From Opitutus sp. GAS368 (GTDB taxonomy: Bacteria > Verrucomicrobiota > Verrucomicrobiia > Opitutales > Opitutaceae), in assembly GCA_945903465.1 (NCBI GenBank), contig CAMDOF010000011.1, forward strand, positions 24,911 to 88,910: a DNA stretch of 64,000 bases, given 5' to 3'. Below, in pieces: positions 40,901-46,847 of the stretch (within the stretch, counting starts at the first letter, position 1; each line of letters starts with the position of its first letter). A model generated the notes under the pieces. That model saw only the letters and a list, made by a program, of their open reading frames with translations, had not been told where the DNA came from and did no database searches. The position numbers and the translations under genes are program-made.

Positions 40901-43900
40901 GTAGCTGGCGGCGGTTGCGGCGGGGATCGCGAAACCGTTACGCAGCCACTGGTAGGTGAGCGAGCCGGTACCTGTGGCCGTCACGTTGAAGCTGACCGGC
41001 TGGCCAACGCTCAGGGAGACATCCGCGGGATGAACCGTAACGATGGGCGCGGCAGAGTTACTAGTGACGAAGGCCGTCGCGCTGTCGATTGTGATGGCGG
41101 CAGCCCCCGTTCCACTCGTGAAACGCGCCCAGAAGTTACGGGGTTGGGTAATGGCGGGCGTGGTCAAGCTCGCCGCGGTGGCGCTGACCAGCAGGGACGA
41201 AGTATCTCCAGAAAAGCCCGAGTACCATTGATAAGACGGCGAAGCGCCGATCGCCGTGACCGCAAGAGACGTCGCGCCTCCGGTTGGAACCGCGGAACTA
41301 GCCATCGGCTGCGTGCTTATCTGGGGCGTATCCGCCGCGGGGGCGCTCGAAAGAATTAATCGACTACTTCCCACCGCGATAAACCGGCCATTGCCAAAAG
41401 TAAGCGAGGGGGTGCCGGTAAAATACGCGACGCGGCTGGAGTACGTCACCGGCACCCACGTCACGGCATCTCGCGACTGCCACATCGTATCTTGAAAATT
41501 CGAAGAGATCGCCACGTAATACCCGTCGCCAAAGGCGACTCCCGTCAGGTTCGCTCCGGAATTTGGCAAGGTCTGAGGCGTGAGCGTGAGCGCGGCGGGA
41601 GCGAGCATCACCTGAGAGGTGAGGACCGTGCTACTGGCGCCGACAATGACAAATCGACGGTTGAGAAAACGCACCGCATTAAGGGCCGCGGATCCTGCGC
41701 TGGTCGCGGTCCACGTGATGCCAAGATTGCTCGATGTCGTCACCGCGCCGCTCGCGCCCACCGCAGTAAACATGGCGGTACCGAAGGCAACCGAGGTGAG
41801 GCTACTGGTCGTGCCGGTAGCCGTGACCAGAGCCCAATTAACCCCGTTAGTTGAGCGGTAGGCGACGCCGCTGTTCCCGACCGCAAGGAAAGTGCCGTCG
41901 CCAAAGGCGACGCCGTTCAGGGTAAAGGTACCCGACGGCGAGTTGTTGATCCAAGTCGTCCCATCCGTGCTAGACAGAATCACGTTGGTGCCGACGGCAA
42001 CATAACGACCATCGCCATAGGTCACCCCGGCAAGCGCGTTAGCCGTGCCTGCGATGTTCCCTGCGGTCGTCCAGTTGATACCATCGACGGAGACGGCCAC
42101 GGTCGAGTTGGCGTTGCTATTGACGGCCACGTAGCGGCCGTTGCCGAACGTAACATCCCGGACGTTGTTGATCAGAATATTTTGACGGATCGTCCACGCG
42201 GAGCCATCCGCCGAAGTCGATAAGCTGCCGCCATAGCCCCCGCCCACAAACTGGCCGTTCGCAAAAACCACGGTCCGGAGATCACTCTGAGCGGTGCCGT
42301 TTGTCGTCGACCCAAGAGAGGAGGACGTCCACGTCACTCCATTGTCGATGGAGGTGAGAAAAGTGGCACTACCGGCGACGACATATTTAGCAGGGCTCGA
42401 CGTGGGATTGTAGGCAACCGAGTACAACGTTGTGGTGCTGCTGCTCGTTCGAGCCGTCCAAGTCAGACCATCCGGCGAAGTCACGAGCGTACCGCTATTT
42501 CCCACCGCCAGAAATTGGTTATTTAGGAAAAACACATCGTTAAGCGTGTTGGTACCAGCATTCGCGGTCCGCGCCGTCCAAGTCACCCCATCCGGGGAGG
42601 TGCGAATAACGCCCAAAGCACTCACAGAAACGAAGAGACCGGCCCCGAAAGCAACCCCGTTGGCCGAACCCCCTCCTGTGGAGGTGGAAAATGACCAGGT
42701 CACGCCATCAGTGGAGGTTGCGACAGAGGCTCCGGTAGTAACCGCAACCCAGCGCGTGCCGCCGTGTGCGATACCAAGGAGGCCGGTGTTGCTGAGGAGG
42801 ACCCTGAGTGTCCAAGTGAGTCCGTCGGTCGACGTAAGAATCGTGCCGGAACTCCCCACTGCGGTAAATTGCCCCGCCGCAAACGCGAGCCCGTAAAGGC
42901 CATTCGGGCCAGCATAGCGCTTGGTCCAATCGACTCCGTCGGGGGAACTCCAGATCTCGCCCCCAGATGACGCAATGACGTACGTATTATTTCCGAAGGC
43001 GGTGCCGCCGCTGAAGGTATCGGCCGTACTCTGAGGGTTGCGCAGGCGAAAATCCGGCGCGACCAATAGCGAGGTCGGACTAGTCGCGACGCCAGCGAAG
43101 GTCTGAACAACCACCTGCCCGGAGACCGCACCAAAGGGAACCGTGGCTGTGATCGAGGTCGGCGAGTTGACGGTGAAATTTGGGGCGGCGATGCCCGTGA
43201 CCCCATTGAAACGAACTGCGGAAACATCGGTAAAGTTACTGCCAGTGATCGTCAGGCTCTCGTCGGGACGCACTGAGAGGGCGGACACGCTGGCGATGGT
43301 CGGAGCGACCGCCGCGGTGAAACGGATGAGCCCGGTACGTTCGATGCCGTTAACCGTGAGCCCCGGCTGGCCAATCAGAACATTGCCATCATCCAGAATC
43401 TGGAGTGCAGCCGTCGAACTGCTGGAAATAGCAACGCTTCCACTGGCTTGGAGATTGGCTGTTGGATCCAGGGAGCCCGTGCTCGTCAACCGCGTGACCA
43501 TACGGGTCGAGGGCACTCCTGAAAATTGATTAGTGAAAGCGCCCATCAGGAGAAGTTTCGAGTCTTCTTGAAGGACGGTGCGGTAAATCGTGCCACCAAG
43601 GCTCGTGCCGATCGTAAATGTCGGGTCGAGCGTACCGTCGAGCTGATGGAGGCGCGCGAGACGAGTGATCGCGGTGCCGTTGTAACTCGTGAAATCACCG
43701 CTGATGAGGATCTTTCCGTCGGGCTGGAGGATGACGTTGTAGACTCCGGCATTGGCACCGGTGGTCGGGAAGGCGGGATCAAAAGTTCCGTCAGAGTTGA
43801 AACGGACGACATTGTTGTAAGTAACCGTGTTCACCAAAGTGAACGAGCCGCCGGCGAGGACCTTACCGTCACTGGGCTGCACCGCGAGGGAGAGGACGGT

Positions 43901-46099
43901 GAAGGCCACGGAGCCGGCATTGAACGCCGGATCGACCGCGCCCGTTTCAGTCAGGCGCGCAACCCCGGCGCGAGCCGTTCCATTCACGGTCGTAAAACTT
44001 CCACCGATGTAAAGCGCACCATCGGGGCGCAGGGCGATATCGTTTACCGAGTTATCGGGGCCAGTGCCCACGCCGTTGAAGGTGCTATCGAGCGTGAGAT
44101 CGGAGTTCAGGCGGGCGATTCGGCTCGCGGTGGTCCCGTTGAAAGAGGTAAACGAGCCCCCGATCAGAATCTTTCCATTCCCCTGCAGCGCCGCCGAGAG
44201 TACCGTGTTGTTGGGACCCGTAGCTGGGGCGGTCAAGGTCAGGGCCGTGACCGCACCCGCGGCAAAAGTCGCGACGGCCGTAGCACCGATCCCACTACCA
44301 CCCGAAATCGTGACACTGGGTGCGGCAGTATAGCCCGAGCCGGCCGCGGTGATGGTGAGACTACTTACCGTGCCGATTGAAGGATTAATAATCGCCGCGG
44401 CCGTCGCGCCGCTCCCGCCGCCGCCTGAGATCGTCACCGTCGGCGGGGACGAGAGTACATAACCGGAACCACCGGCAGGCGCAAAGGTGACGTCGAGGGT
44501 AAGATCGGAGTTAAGCCGCGCGAGGTTGGCGGCCGGCGTGCTCCCGAAATGGCTGAAGCTCCCGGCGACGAGGTACTTTCCCCCGGCGACCGGCAAAATC
44601 CGGTTGACCGTCCCACCAGCCCGGAGGGCGATATTGATCGTGGCATCCCGTACGCCGCCAGAGGAGACCCTAGCCAGCAGGCGAGTATGCACGTTACCGA
44701 CGGCACTCATTGCGCCGCCGAAGACGACCGCACCGTTGGACTGAACGAACATCGTGCTCACCGTACCGTTCGAATTTGGATTAAAGGACGGATCGAGGGC
44801 ACCCAGATTACTGAGACGGATTATGCGATTGAGCGAGGTGCCATTATAGGTGGTAAAGCCCCCGCCGATCAGCCAGCGGCTGCCCGCCGCGTCATAAGCG
44901 ATAGAATTAACCGTGCCATTGGCGCCAGTGCCGGTGGCGAAGGTCGTGTCGATACCGCCGGTTGCGTTGAGGCGTACAAGGCGGTTGGCGGCATTAGTCG
45001 CGCTGCCATTATAGGTGGTGAAGCTACCACCGACGACCGCGTTACTGGTGGCGTCAAACGCCAGCGCGTTGACCGTGTTATTGAAGCCGGTGCCCACGCT
45101 AAAGGAGGTGTCGCGAGTGCCATCGGAGTTGAGGCGCGCGATCCGGTTCAGGCTAGTGGCATCGCTATGGGCAGTGAAAGTGCCACCAACGAGTATCTTG
45201 CCGCTGATGGGGTCGATCGCAACGGCGTTGACCTGCCCGCTGAGTCCTTGGGTCGAACCGATCAGGAAGGTCGCGTCGATCGTACCGTCGGTATTGACGC
45301 GGGCCACGCGGTTCGCGGTGGCGCCGTTAAACGACGTAAAACTACCGGCGATAATAATTTTGCCGTCAGATTGCCGCGCGATCCCGAGAATGGTCGCGCT
45401 GGCAAGGCTGGCGAACGAGGGATCGATCGTGCCGTCTTGATTAAAGCGCACGAGATTAGCCACGACCGTGCCGTTGGCATTGGCAAAATTGCCACCTGCG
45501 ATGACCTTGCCATCGGGCTGCACGATGACCGCGCTTACGCTTGACGGACCGCCGATATTTATCGCGAAGCTGGTGTCGAGGGAACCGTCCGCCGAGTTGA
45601 TGCGGGCGAGACGACGGATCGAGGTGTTGCCGGCAACTCGCACAAAATCTCCCGCAATCATAAATTGAGTATCCGAGTAAGGAACCAACGCGGAGACGGT
45701 CCCCCCGTTACCGTTTTCGACGGCAAGGTTGAAGCCAGTGTCTAGCTTCAGGCTGCTTGGGTACGCGGAGGGCGCGACCCCGAGCCGCGCGGAGGCGGAG
45801 ACGGTGGCACCCGACAGACCGTCAACGATGACGACATCGTAGATATCGGCGTCACTCTGCGTAACGTTGGCGAGGGCGAAAACCGAACCAGTGGCACCAG
45901 AAATGGGATAACCATTGCGACGCCATTGGTAGCCGAGGGAACCAGTGCCAAAGGCGACGACGGAGAAGGCCGCACTGCTACCCACGGCGACAGCGAGATT
46001 GGCGGGAGGCGTGCTGATTATTGGGGCGGCCTTCACGCCGGTGCACAGAAATGGCAGGACGGCACAAACCAAGGCAAGGAGCGGGCTCGGTACTTTCAT
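28940..46099 (-). CDS. Giant secreted modular protein: Ig-like, delta-60 and WD/BNR-like repeats, EF-hand-like C-terminus
   Basis: The protein is 5,719 residues in one open frame of 17.2 kb. Signal peptide: LLALVCAVLPFLCTGVKAAP. Block order by residue (approximate): Ig-like 26-113; delta-60 repeats 114-930, with a glycine-rich TISGGGGSGATA insert near 540-630; TIG 930-1005; WD/Ycf48-like SPDGVTWT blocks 1017-1580; Ig-like 1590-1772; delta-60 1773-2494; two Ig-like to 2680; delta-60 2687-3424; two Ig-like to 3617; second WD/Ycf48-like block 3620-4173; Ig-like to 4257; delta-60 4260-5043; Ig-like and TIG to 5217; two 130-residue beta repeats to 5486; Ig-like; then two EF-hand-like loops (5585-5680). 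Delta-60 units read as RLNADGSLDTSFN...LQPDGKILIGGSFT. It is probably a cell-surface or released adhesin-like protein. Function unknown. Confidence 0.93.
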   Translation of the reverse strand: MKVPSPLLALVCAVLPFLCTGVKAAPIISTPPANLAVAVGSSAAFSVVAFGTGSLGYQWRRNGYPISGATGSVFALANVTQSDADIYDVVIVDGLSGATVSASARLGVAPSAYPSSLKLDTGFNLAVENGNGGTVSALVPYSDTQFMIAGDFVRVAGNTSIRRLARINSADGSLDTSFAINIGGPSSVSAVIVQPDGKVIAGGNFANANGTVVANLVRFNQDGTIDPSFASLASATILGIARQSDGKIIIAGSFTSFNGATANRVARVNTDGTIDATFLIGSTQGLSGQVNAVAIDPISGKILVGGTFTAHSDATSLNRIARLNSDGTRDTSFSVGTGFNNTVNALAFDATSNAVVGGSFTTYNGSATNAANRLVRLNATGGIDTTFATGTGANGTVNSIAYDAAGSRWLIGGGFTTYNGTSLNRIIRLSNLGALDPSFNPNSNGTVSTMFVQSNGAVVFGGAMSAVGNVHTRLLARVSSGGVRDATINIALRAGGTVNRILPVAGGKYLVAGSFSHFGSTPAANLARLNSDLTLDVTFAPAGGSGYVLSSPPTVTISGGGGSGATAAAIINPSIGTVSSLTITAAGSGYTAAPSVTISGGSGIGATAVATFAAGAVTALTLTAPATGPNNTVLSAALQGNGKILIGGSFTSFNGTTASRIARLNSDLTLDSTFNGVGTGPDNSVNDIALRPDGALYIGGSFTTVNGTARAGVARLTETGAVDPAFNAGSVAFTVLSLAVQPSDGKVLAGGSFTLVNTVTYNNVVRFNSDGTFDPAFPTTGANAGVYNVILQPDGKILISGDFTSYNGTAITRLARLHQLDGTLDPTFTIGTSLGGTIYRTVLQEDSKLLLMGAFTNQFSGVPSTRMVTRLTSTGSLDPTANLQASGSVAISSSSTAALQILDDGNVLIGQPGLTVNGIERTGLIRFTAAVAPTIASVSALSVRPDESLTITGSNFTDVSAVRFNGVTGIAAPNFTVNSPTSITATVPFGAVSGQVVVQTFAGVATSPTSLLVAPDFRLRNPQSTADTFSGGTAFGNNTYVIASSGGEIWSSPDGVDWTKRYAGPNGLYGLAFAAGQFTAVGSSGTILTSTDGLTWTLRVLLSNTGLLGIAHGGTRWVAVTTGASVATSTDGVTWSFSTSTGGGSANGVAFGAGLFVSVSALGVIRTSPDGVTWTARTANAGTNTLNDVFFLNNQFLAVGNSGTLVTSPDGLTWTARTSSSTTTLYSVAYNPTSSPAKYVVAGSATFLTSIDNGVTWTSSSLGSTTNGTAQSDLRTVVFANGQFVGGGYGGSLSTSADGSAWTIRQNILINNVRDVTFGNGRYVAVNSNANSTVAVSVDGINWTTAGNIAGTANALAGVTYGDGRYVAVGTNVILSSTDGTTWINNSPSGTFTLNGVAFGDGTFLAVGNSGVAYRSTNGVNWALVTATGTTSSLTSVAFGTAMFTAVGASGAVTTSSNLGITWTATSAGSAALNAVRFLNRRFVIVGASSTVLTSQVMLAPAALTLTPQTLPNSGANLTGVAFGDGYYVAISSNFQDTMWQSRDAVTWVPVTYSSRVAYFTGTPSLTFGNGRFIAVGSSRLILSSAPAADTPQISTQPMASSAVPTGGATSLAVTAIGASPSYQWYSGFSGDTSSLLVSATAASLTTPAITQPRNFWARFTSGTGAAAITIDSATAFVTSNSAAPIVTVHPADVSLSVGQPVSFNVTATGTGSLTYQWLRNGFAIPAATAASYSIAAASRADADAYSVAISDGFSTTVSASARLGVAPSAYPQGSRIDPNYFHVYERNLGTLNRVLVQTDGKVLVAGSFTKIDGATRTRLARFNGDGTLDTLFVPPALTINIVSLAQQADAKVLVGGDFTSVAGNAQRNRLIRLNADGSLDTTFNPTGNGPSSTVNAISVLASGQVMIGGLFTNYNNRVVNGVARLNSDGSLDPTFAPPSAGSGVYALVVQSDGKILIGGSFTTANVINRNRIARLNADGSVDPTFDPSFGPNSTVYAIALDHSGILIGGGFTTYGGAAINRIARLTSIGVLDTTFSVGTGASSTVTEIVVQPDDKILIGGAFTSYNAITTTGGNRIARLLSTGALDSSFAIGTGPNNNVNSIGLQADGRVIVGGTFATFGSAACNLGLVRVSTSGVLDSTLNPTALRLGFVSAVIPLAGGAFLLAGDFIQIDAVARPYLAKLNADGSIDPAFNVGLGPNAAVNAAYRQADGKIIIVGSFTTVNGTSASRIARLHADATLDVSFSTGGGVSGSLGGIVPQDDGKLLLFGNSVSTFTYAGAARNGLVRINLDGTTDLSFAPPPFNGAVEAVAVQRGGKLVVGGNFTTANGAPANYLARLNPDGSSDAPFNSNTGAGFNANSGGVYSVALQPADGKILVGGDFTAFNGLTRNRIARLNTDGTPDSAFDAGANVTSKVQRILLQEDGRIFVRGTFSSAGGVSTNSLGRLTAASAPDATFAYYGVSATATSAFAPVVIADDGAALIGGYTYVVSEGIENTGLVRIVPATPPTITTSPINVVSTIGGAGTFSIVASGSPPLSYQWLKDGIAVNGATQSSLAFTNVQLADVAAYSVVATNVAGAVTSSSATIVGANALPSITKSPVATAGTVGGNAALTVAATGTGTIAYQWRKYGVPISGATNATLNLSSLGLDDGGYYDVLVRDGLSMRASAAAPLAVAPSSAANTLRARVSFEPRVEVSSGLWAFAPLADGRFYAGGGFTTIDGVVVNGIARFLANGTLDPTFNAVVITGTVQAIAVQANGKIIIGGSFVTVGGLNSVRLARLNVDGSVDPAFELGSGFSGGNVSAVAIQSSDQKILVGGAFTSINGTGANYLVRLNSDGSPDATFNTGRGFDNSVNALLLQPDGAVVVGGAFSNFNGSDAARIARLTTSGTLDPTFYTGAGFDDTVYALALQSIDNKIIVGGLFTTFGGSAAAGLARLTPNGSRDAGLPLGGGFTGIGITGNLVYALAVQSDGKIAVGGNFTGYNGTPVARLARIDGVTGALDTALNTVIGTAGLNSIVRTLVVQPTTNQLLVGGSFNLVGTTPRFALVRFNLDATLDPLSRSFREPGSVLAVCPVGGGKTVIGGLFTHVGGVAIGANLARLESTGVLDASFNVGSGTNATVYAIVQQGDRRLVIGGQFTTFNGVTANRLARLSADGALDDGFNSELGLGLNNRVSAVGLDFAGRIVVGGTFTTAAGVSANRLARYGSTGAVDLAFLAANGTAFDSTVNALVVHPDGRVSVGGIFTKFGGATASRLARLQPAGGLDSEFVTGTGLALSSTNSATATITVNALALQPDGHLLAAGYFGIYNGASAEKIVRLTPSGAWDPTLAIGSGPNSTATALQLQPNGDIVVAGSFSGVNGQRRSGLVRFTSTGAIDLSFGAPFPTGVPSTTINAIVFQADGSLLVGQSGRQDFIDRLTGGLTCFENAPSPAILTPPFGGAVVAGSTSSTLTVTAAGLPPLYYQWKRDGVALVADTLNFIGTTSNTLTFINPQAAHAGVYTVTITDAANASVTSSPVTRTIIEAAPNLGNIEAAFGAVFQAGTMGYLRAAYSGSTPTAINWSKDGAPISGGFYNTGALFLPFTPVKTADAGVYQVSVANALGSVTAVPTRVWVNEEAGATPHNPAPSPQGLSHLFALNGQFQAVGIRGARIASTDGITWSQLPSLTQNNLLRFLEGNGRKLLVGTLGFFAVSSDGNAWRTSNLPTLENVQSAAFGAGLFVVSTSYSGSASGRAKIFTSPDGEVWTERYTSTSTALNTLAFGNGTFALYLGASILRSANGITWTTHPAPSTGSFISFANGQFFIVSSNFSDLHTSTDALSWETRSYRFVGARGFHYANNQYILTGDDGLLLTSPDAATWTRRTTNTTRDLRRAEYANNTWVVIGNQEYPATVLTSIDNGITWINRTTSVTYDNLQSIATDGANHLITVGTNGTILRTTNGSSWNGVTSGVTTELTRAVFGAGKYVVTGTGGQIITSPDGLTWTAVASGTTQHLRGTSFLNNQFFIAGDNGLLLRSTTGTTWTSATLPTDGGSFELAYGAGRYVAVSGGGRILTSSDAITWSEANSGTTADLRDIAFGNGKFLVSATTFVLTSSDGLAWSSAPAPEIPTGFGGAIFSNGQFFAGVGTNAFIASTDGLTWSGHHLGTNYADPNTVAAFKGRLYFAGDYGMIYSGAFAPIILQQPVAPDFAGGGPATFRVLAAGSPETVLYQWRKNGINLPSAANAALTVPFTAIMPGDSYDVVVRTSAGSVVSAAVTVPLVPGAIGTFASDLLFNRADFKNDTLAGRVAVDPTGRVYAAWTNGNTLSGVGSQHRGAVIRLSVDGSLDPAFNIGAALAEAWALTIQPDGRVLVGGVASDETIETGYALPRVFRFNADGTRDFSFNSPAFAALPRFITLQADGRLLVVPSNSGGSNGGIAVMARLKSDGSLDPSFTQPTLNAFGSIFAPPVLDADGLIYVGGPFSSINGIARLGVARLLNSGSVDATFVPSGFSFPDGQIRGLAIQIQGVNAGKLLVAGGTLTVPGSAAPSADRPVIRLLPSGAVDTTFTLVSQAAAGMSVRPRLLNALADDRFYVVGSTVTRFLADGAIDTSYARPTFSSEFFWMEALPDGRVVVPPEPDATINGNPAATLVRLTAGGAVDLSFAPGRFNREIYPAKFALLADQKILTWGPFNRSSGVPRPGLARFEANGALDLTFNVAGIPNLNYVAQAEVTPDGRILASTRLGTNPAALTSGLTRLLSSGAIDPSFTLDASLGALPGGLTFRLLPDQRVLIWSLSPQSLVSGQNQLLRLTTSGAIDPTFVLSGYTNPFGVVYRDATNAITSITLGAFKILAVDASGRVIARVTEASYPAAASTLSYTLLRFSPEGVFDPTFLAPSVARNTALGFPTVTDARTNGGAPTQIATYTADAWPFADAIPVADGKLLVFGSFSSLHGQTAPGIARLTNTGGVDPTFNPGSGAQLLNQPSRSAQIEGVTVAPDGKLWISGAFDVFNGVSARGLVRLNADGSVDPNFSTDLAYRPYLGNGTQISLAPNGTALVSGTFLRTGDLLPSAFQFLINSQTPIISSQPKPAQAVILGAATSLSVAANGLNLTYQWHKNGVLIPGATAATYLINAFAANTAGSYNVVVANAANAIRSASSLLTLNPGPTLAPATASAGSVITLSGSGFTGATGVFFNGSAATFNVVSDTQITATVPALATSGAISVLTPDGTQSSLASFTVLPGARLLNLVTLFRIGQGENAGAIGFTVEGSAPKSILLRAVGGPALTDFGVSGVLADPVLNLFDATGATIATNDNWGGGATLATAFSSAGAFALSAASLDAALLISLNPGTYSARVSGAGLSSGAALIELYEIPNATPNDTRRIAYLNSRGLISTGSTLTSGLTLGGIAGAGPTTVLIRAVSEASAATVGAGVNPSLTVFNGSTVLATNSDWGTNAHLADLAAATAAVGAAPLAPTAAALLLTLPAGNFSVAVSATGGPGLVRTEVFLVDSFLAPTAAPALLAPLLNQSIEIGSPVLFTAPVVAKPGIVSFQWKRDGLVVTGTPVLDSPGALYFPAATTGLAGNYTVLLTNSAGTTTSAPARLTITPRVHSADTDRNFQISLLELIRVIELYNVELNSFRTGAYKVDLFGEDGFSADPGRAPSAVVSLTRYHSADSNHDGKLNLFELTRVIELYNTRSGTSRTGEYRNTLPTETTTEDGFYPLIQVNQSTQFPPPSGTEDSKSP
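29060..29345 (-). other. Two EF-hand-like loops at the end of the giant protein
   Basis: The sequences HSADTDRNFQISLLELIRVI and HSADSNHDGKLNLFELTRVI, each followed by ELYN, contain D-x-D/N-x-N/D-x-x-I/L-x-x-x-E loops that fit calcium-binding EF-hand or dockerin motifs. Each is followed by a short G-x-Y...EDGF tail (TGAYKVDLFGEDGF; TGEYRNTLP..EDGFYP). Loop one has F in place of a usual glycine, so affinity may be lower. It could be a Ca-dependent anchor or secretion tag. It is separated from the Ig-like domains by a short linker. Confidence 0.6.
40785..40833 (-). repeat. 49-bp exact direct repeat, copy in module 2
   Basis: These 49 bases are identical to 45759-45807, 4.97 kb away in the same gene. 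They encode SASARLGVAPSAYP, the junction between an Ig-like domain and the delta-60 block. The flanking sequences are only protein-level related. Confidence 0.85.
45759..45807 (-). repeat. 49-bp exact direct repeat, copy in module 1
   Basis: Second copy of the repeat at 40785-40833, in the same strand and reading frame. It is a likely substrate for recombination between the first and second modules of the giant gene. Confidence 0.85.
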
Positions 46100-46416
46100 C
46101 GAAGTGGGAAAATGAGGGGGCGGCGGGGGAAACTCATAAAAGCTTTGCGGCTTTAGCCGATGGAGGCGTTTATGAATGAAATTAAAAGCATGCGCGCGGG
46201 AAGGTCAGGGTAAAGCTTACAACAAATTTTAATTTCGAACATATCCGACGACCAAACTTAAGAACGGGGTAAAATGGTAAAAAGACGGTGTGCAAACTCA
46301 GCTCAGTTCAAAAAAATAAATCATCACGGTTTTACTCGAGCTTGATCGTTGATCGAACCTTCGCTGGAAACGAGGAACCCTCTGTCGCAATCGGCTGCAT
46401 CCGCCGTAGCTCGGCC
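46100..46416. other. Upstream region of the giant gene
   Basis: About 320 AT-richer bases lie between the giant gene start and the next relic. This is where its promoter should be. No hexamer pair with good spacing was convincing. Confidence 0.35.
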
Positions 46417-46740
46417 TTAAACCGCGGACTTTTCAGCTGATTCCGACCAGGTTTTCTGGCGGGTCCATCTCACCGGCAACGGGCTGGCGCGAAAATCCCA
46501 CTCCAGGTTGCACTCGGGCGTTGAGATATCAGCCAGACTTGATCCGCCGCTGCCCTCCGAGAAAAGCGGCCGCGGCCGAACCAGTTCGGCTCCGCCACTC
46601 AGCTGGTAAAGAGACGGTCCGGCCCGCGCCCGCGGATTTTTTGTTTTGACGGAAAGGATGGGCGTCTGGACCCAATCTGGTTTTTCTCAAAGCGATGCGG
46701 GCGTGGCGGTAATTTTAATGACACCGACTTAAAATCCCCA
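46417..46740 (-). pseudogene. Probable C-terminal gene relic with in-frame TGA
   Basis: On the minus strand, one frame reads VGVIKITATPASL, a TGA (46687-46689), then EKPDWVQTPILSVKTKNPRA, SLYQLSGGAELVRPRPLFSE, LADISTPECNLEWDFRASPL and PVRWTRQKTWSESAEKSAV, stopping at 46417. The flow looks protein-like for about 90 codons, but there is no start codon after the TGA. It is not a family I recognise. The first piece resembles the beta-sandwich end of an extracellular enzyme. A dead fragment is the simplest view. Confidence 0.35.
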
Positions 46741-46847
46741 AGGCTAGCGCGGTCGGAGGAATTCAGTTACTCGGCCCAGAAAACGCGAAGTGCTTGTTTT
46801 GTGCACTCGCTTTGTTCAAGGGTAAGATCGCGTCCTCCGCGCAATCT

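Noticed and set aside
43526..45544. Long plus-strand frames (284 and 331 codons) inside the giant gene
   Set aside because: They follow the repeat period of the sense gene and read as repetitive Arg/Gly/Glu sequence. These are shadows of the delta-60 repeats.
28940..46099. Repeats in the giant gene as a CRISPR array or tandem satellite
   Set aside because: The repeats are imperfect, protein-coding and of variable length (delta-60 and WD/BNR-like). There are no spacer-repeat units.
46687..46689. In-frame TGA as selenocysteine
   Set aside because: There is no start codon for the frame, no visible SECIS-like hairpin, and the family is unknown. A dead fragment is simpler.
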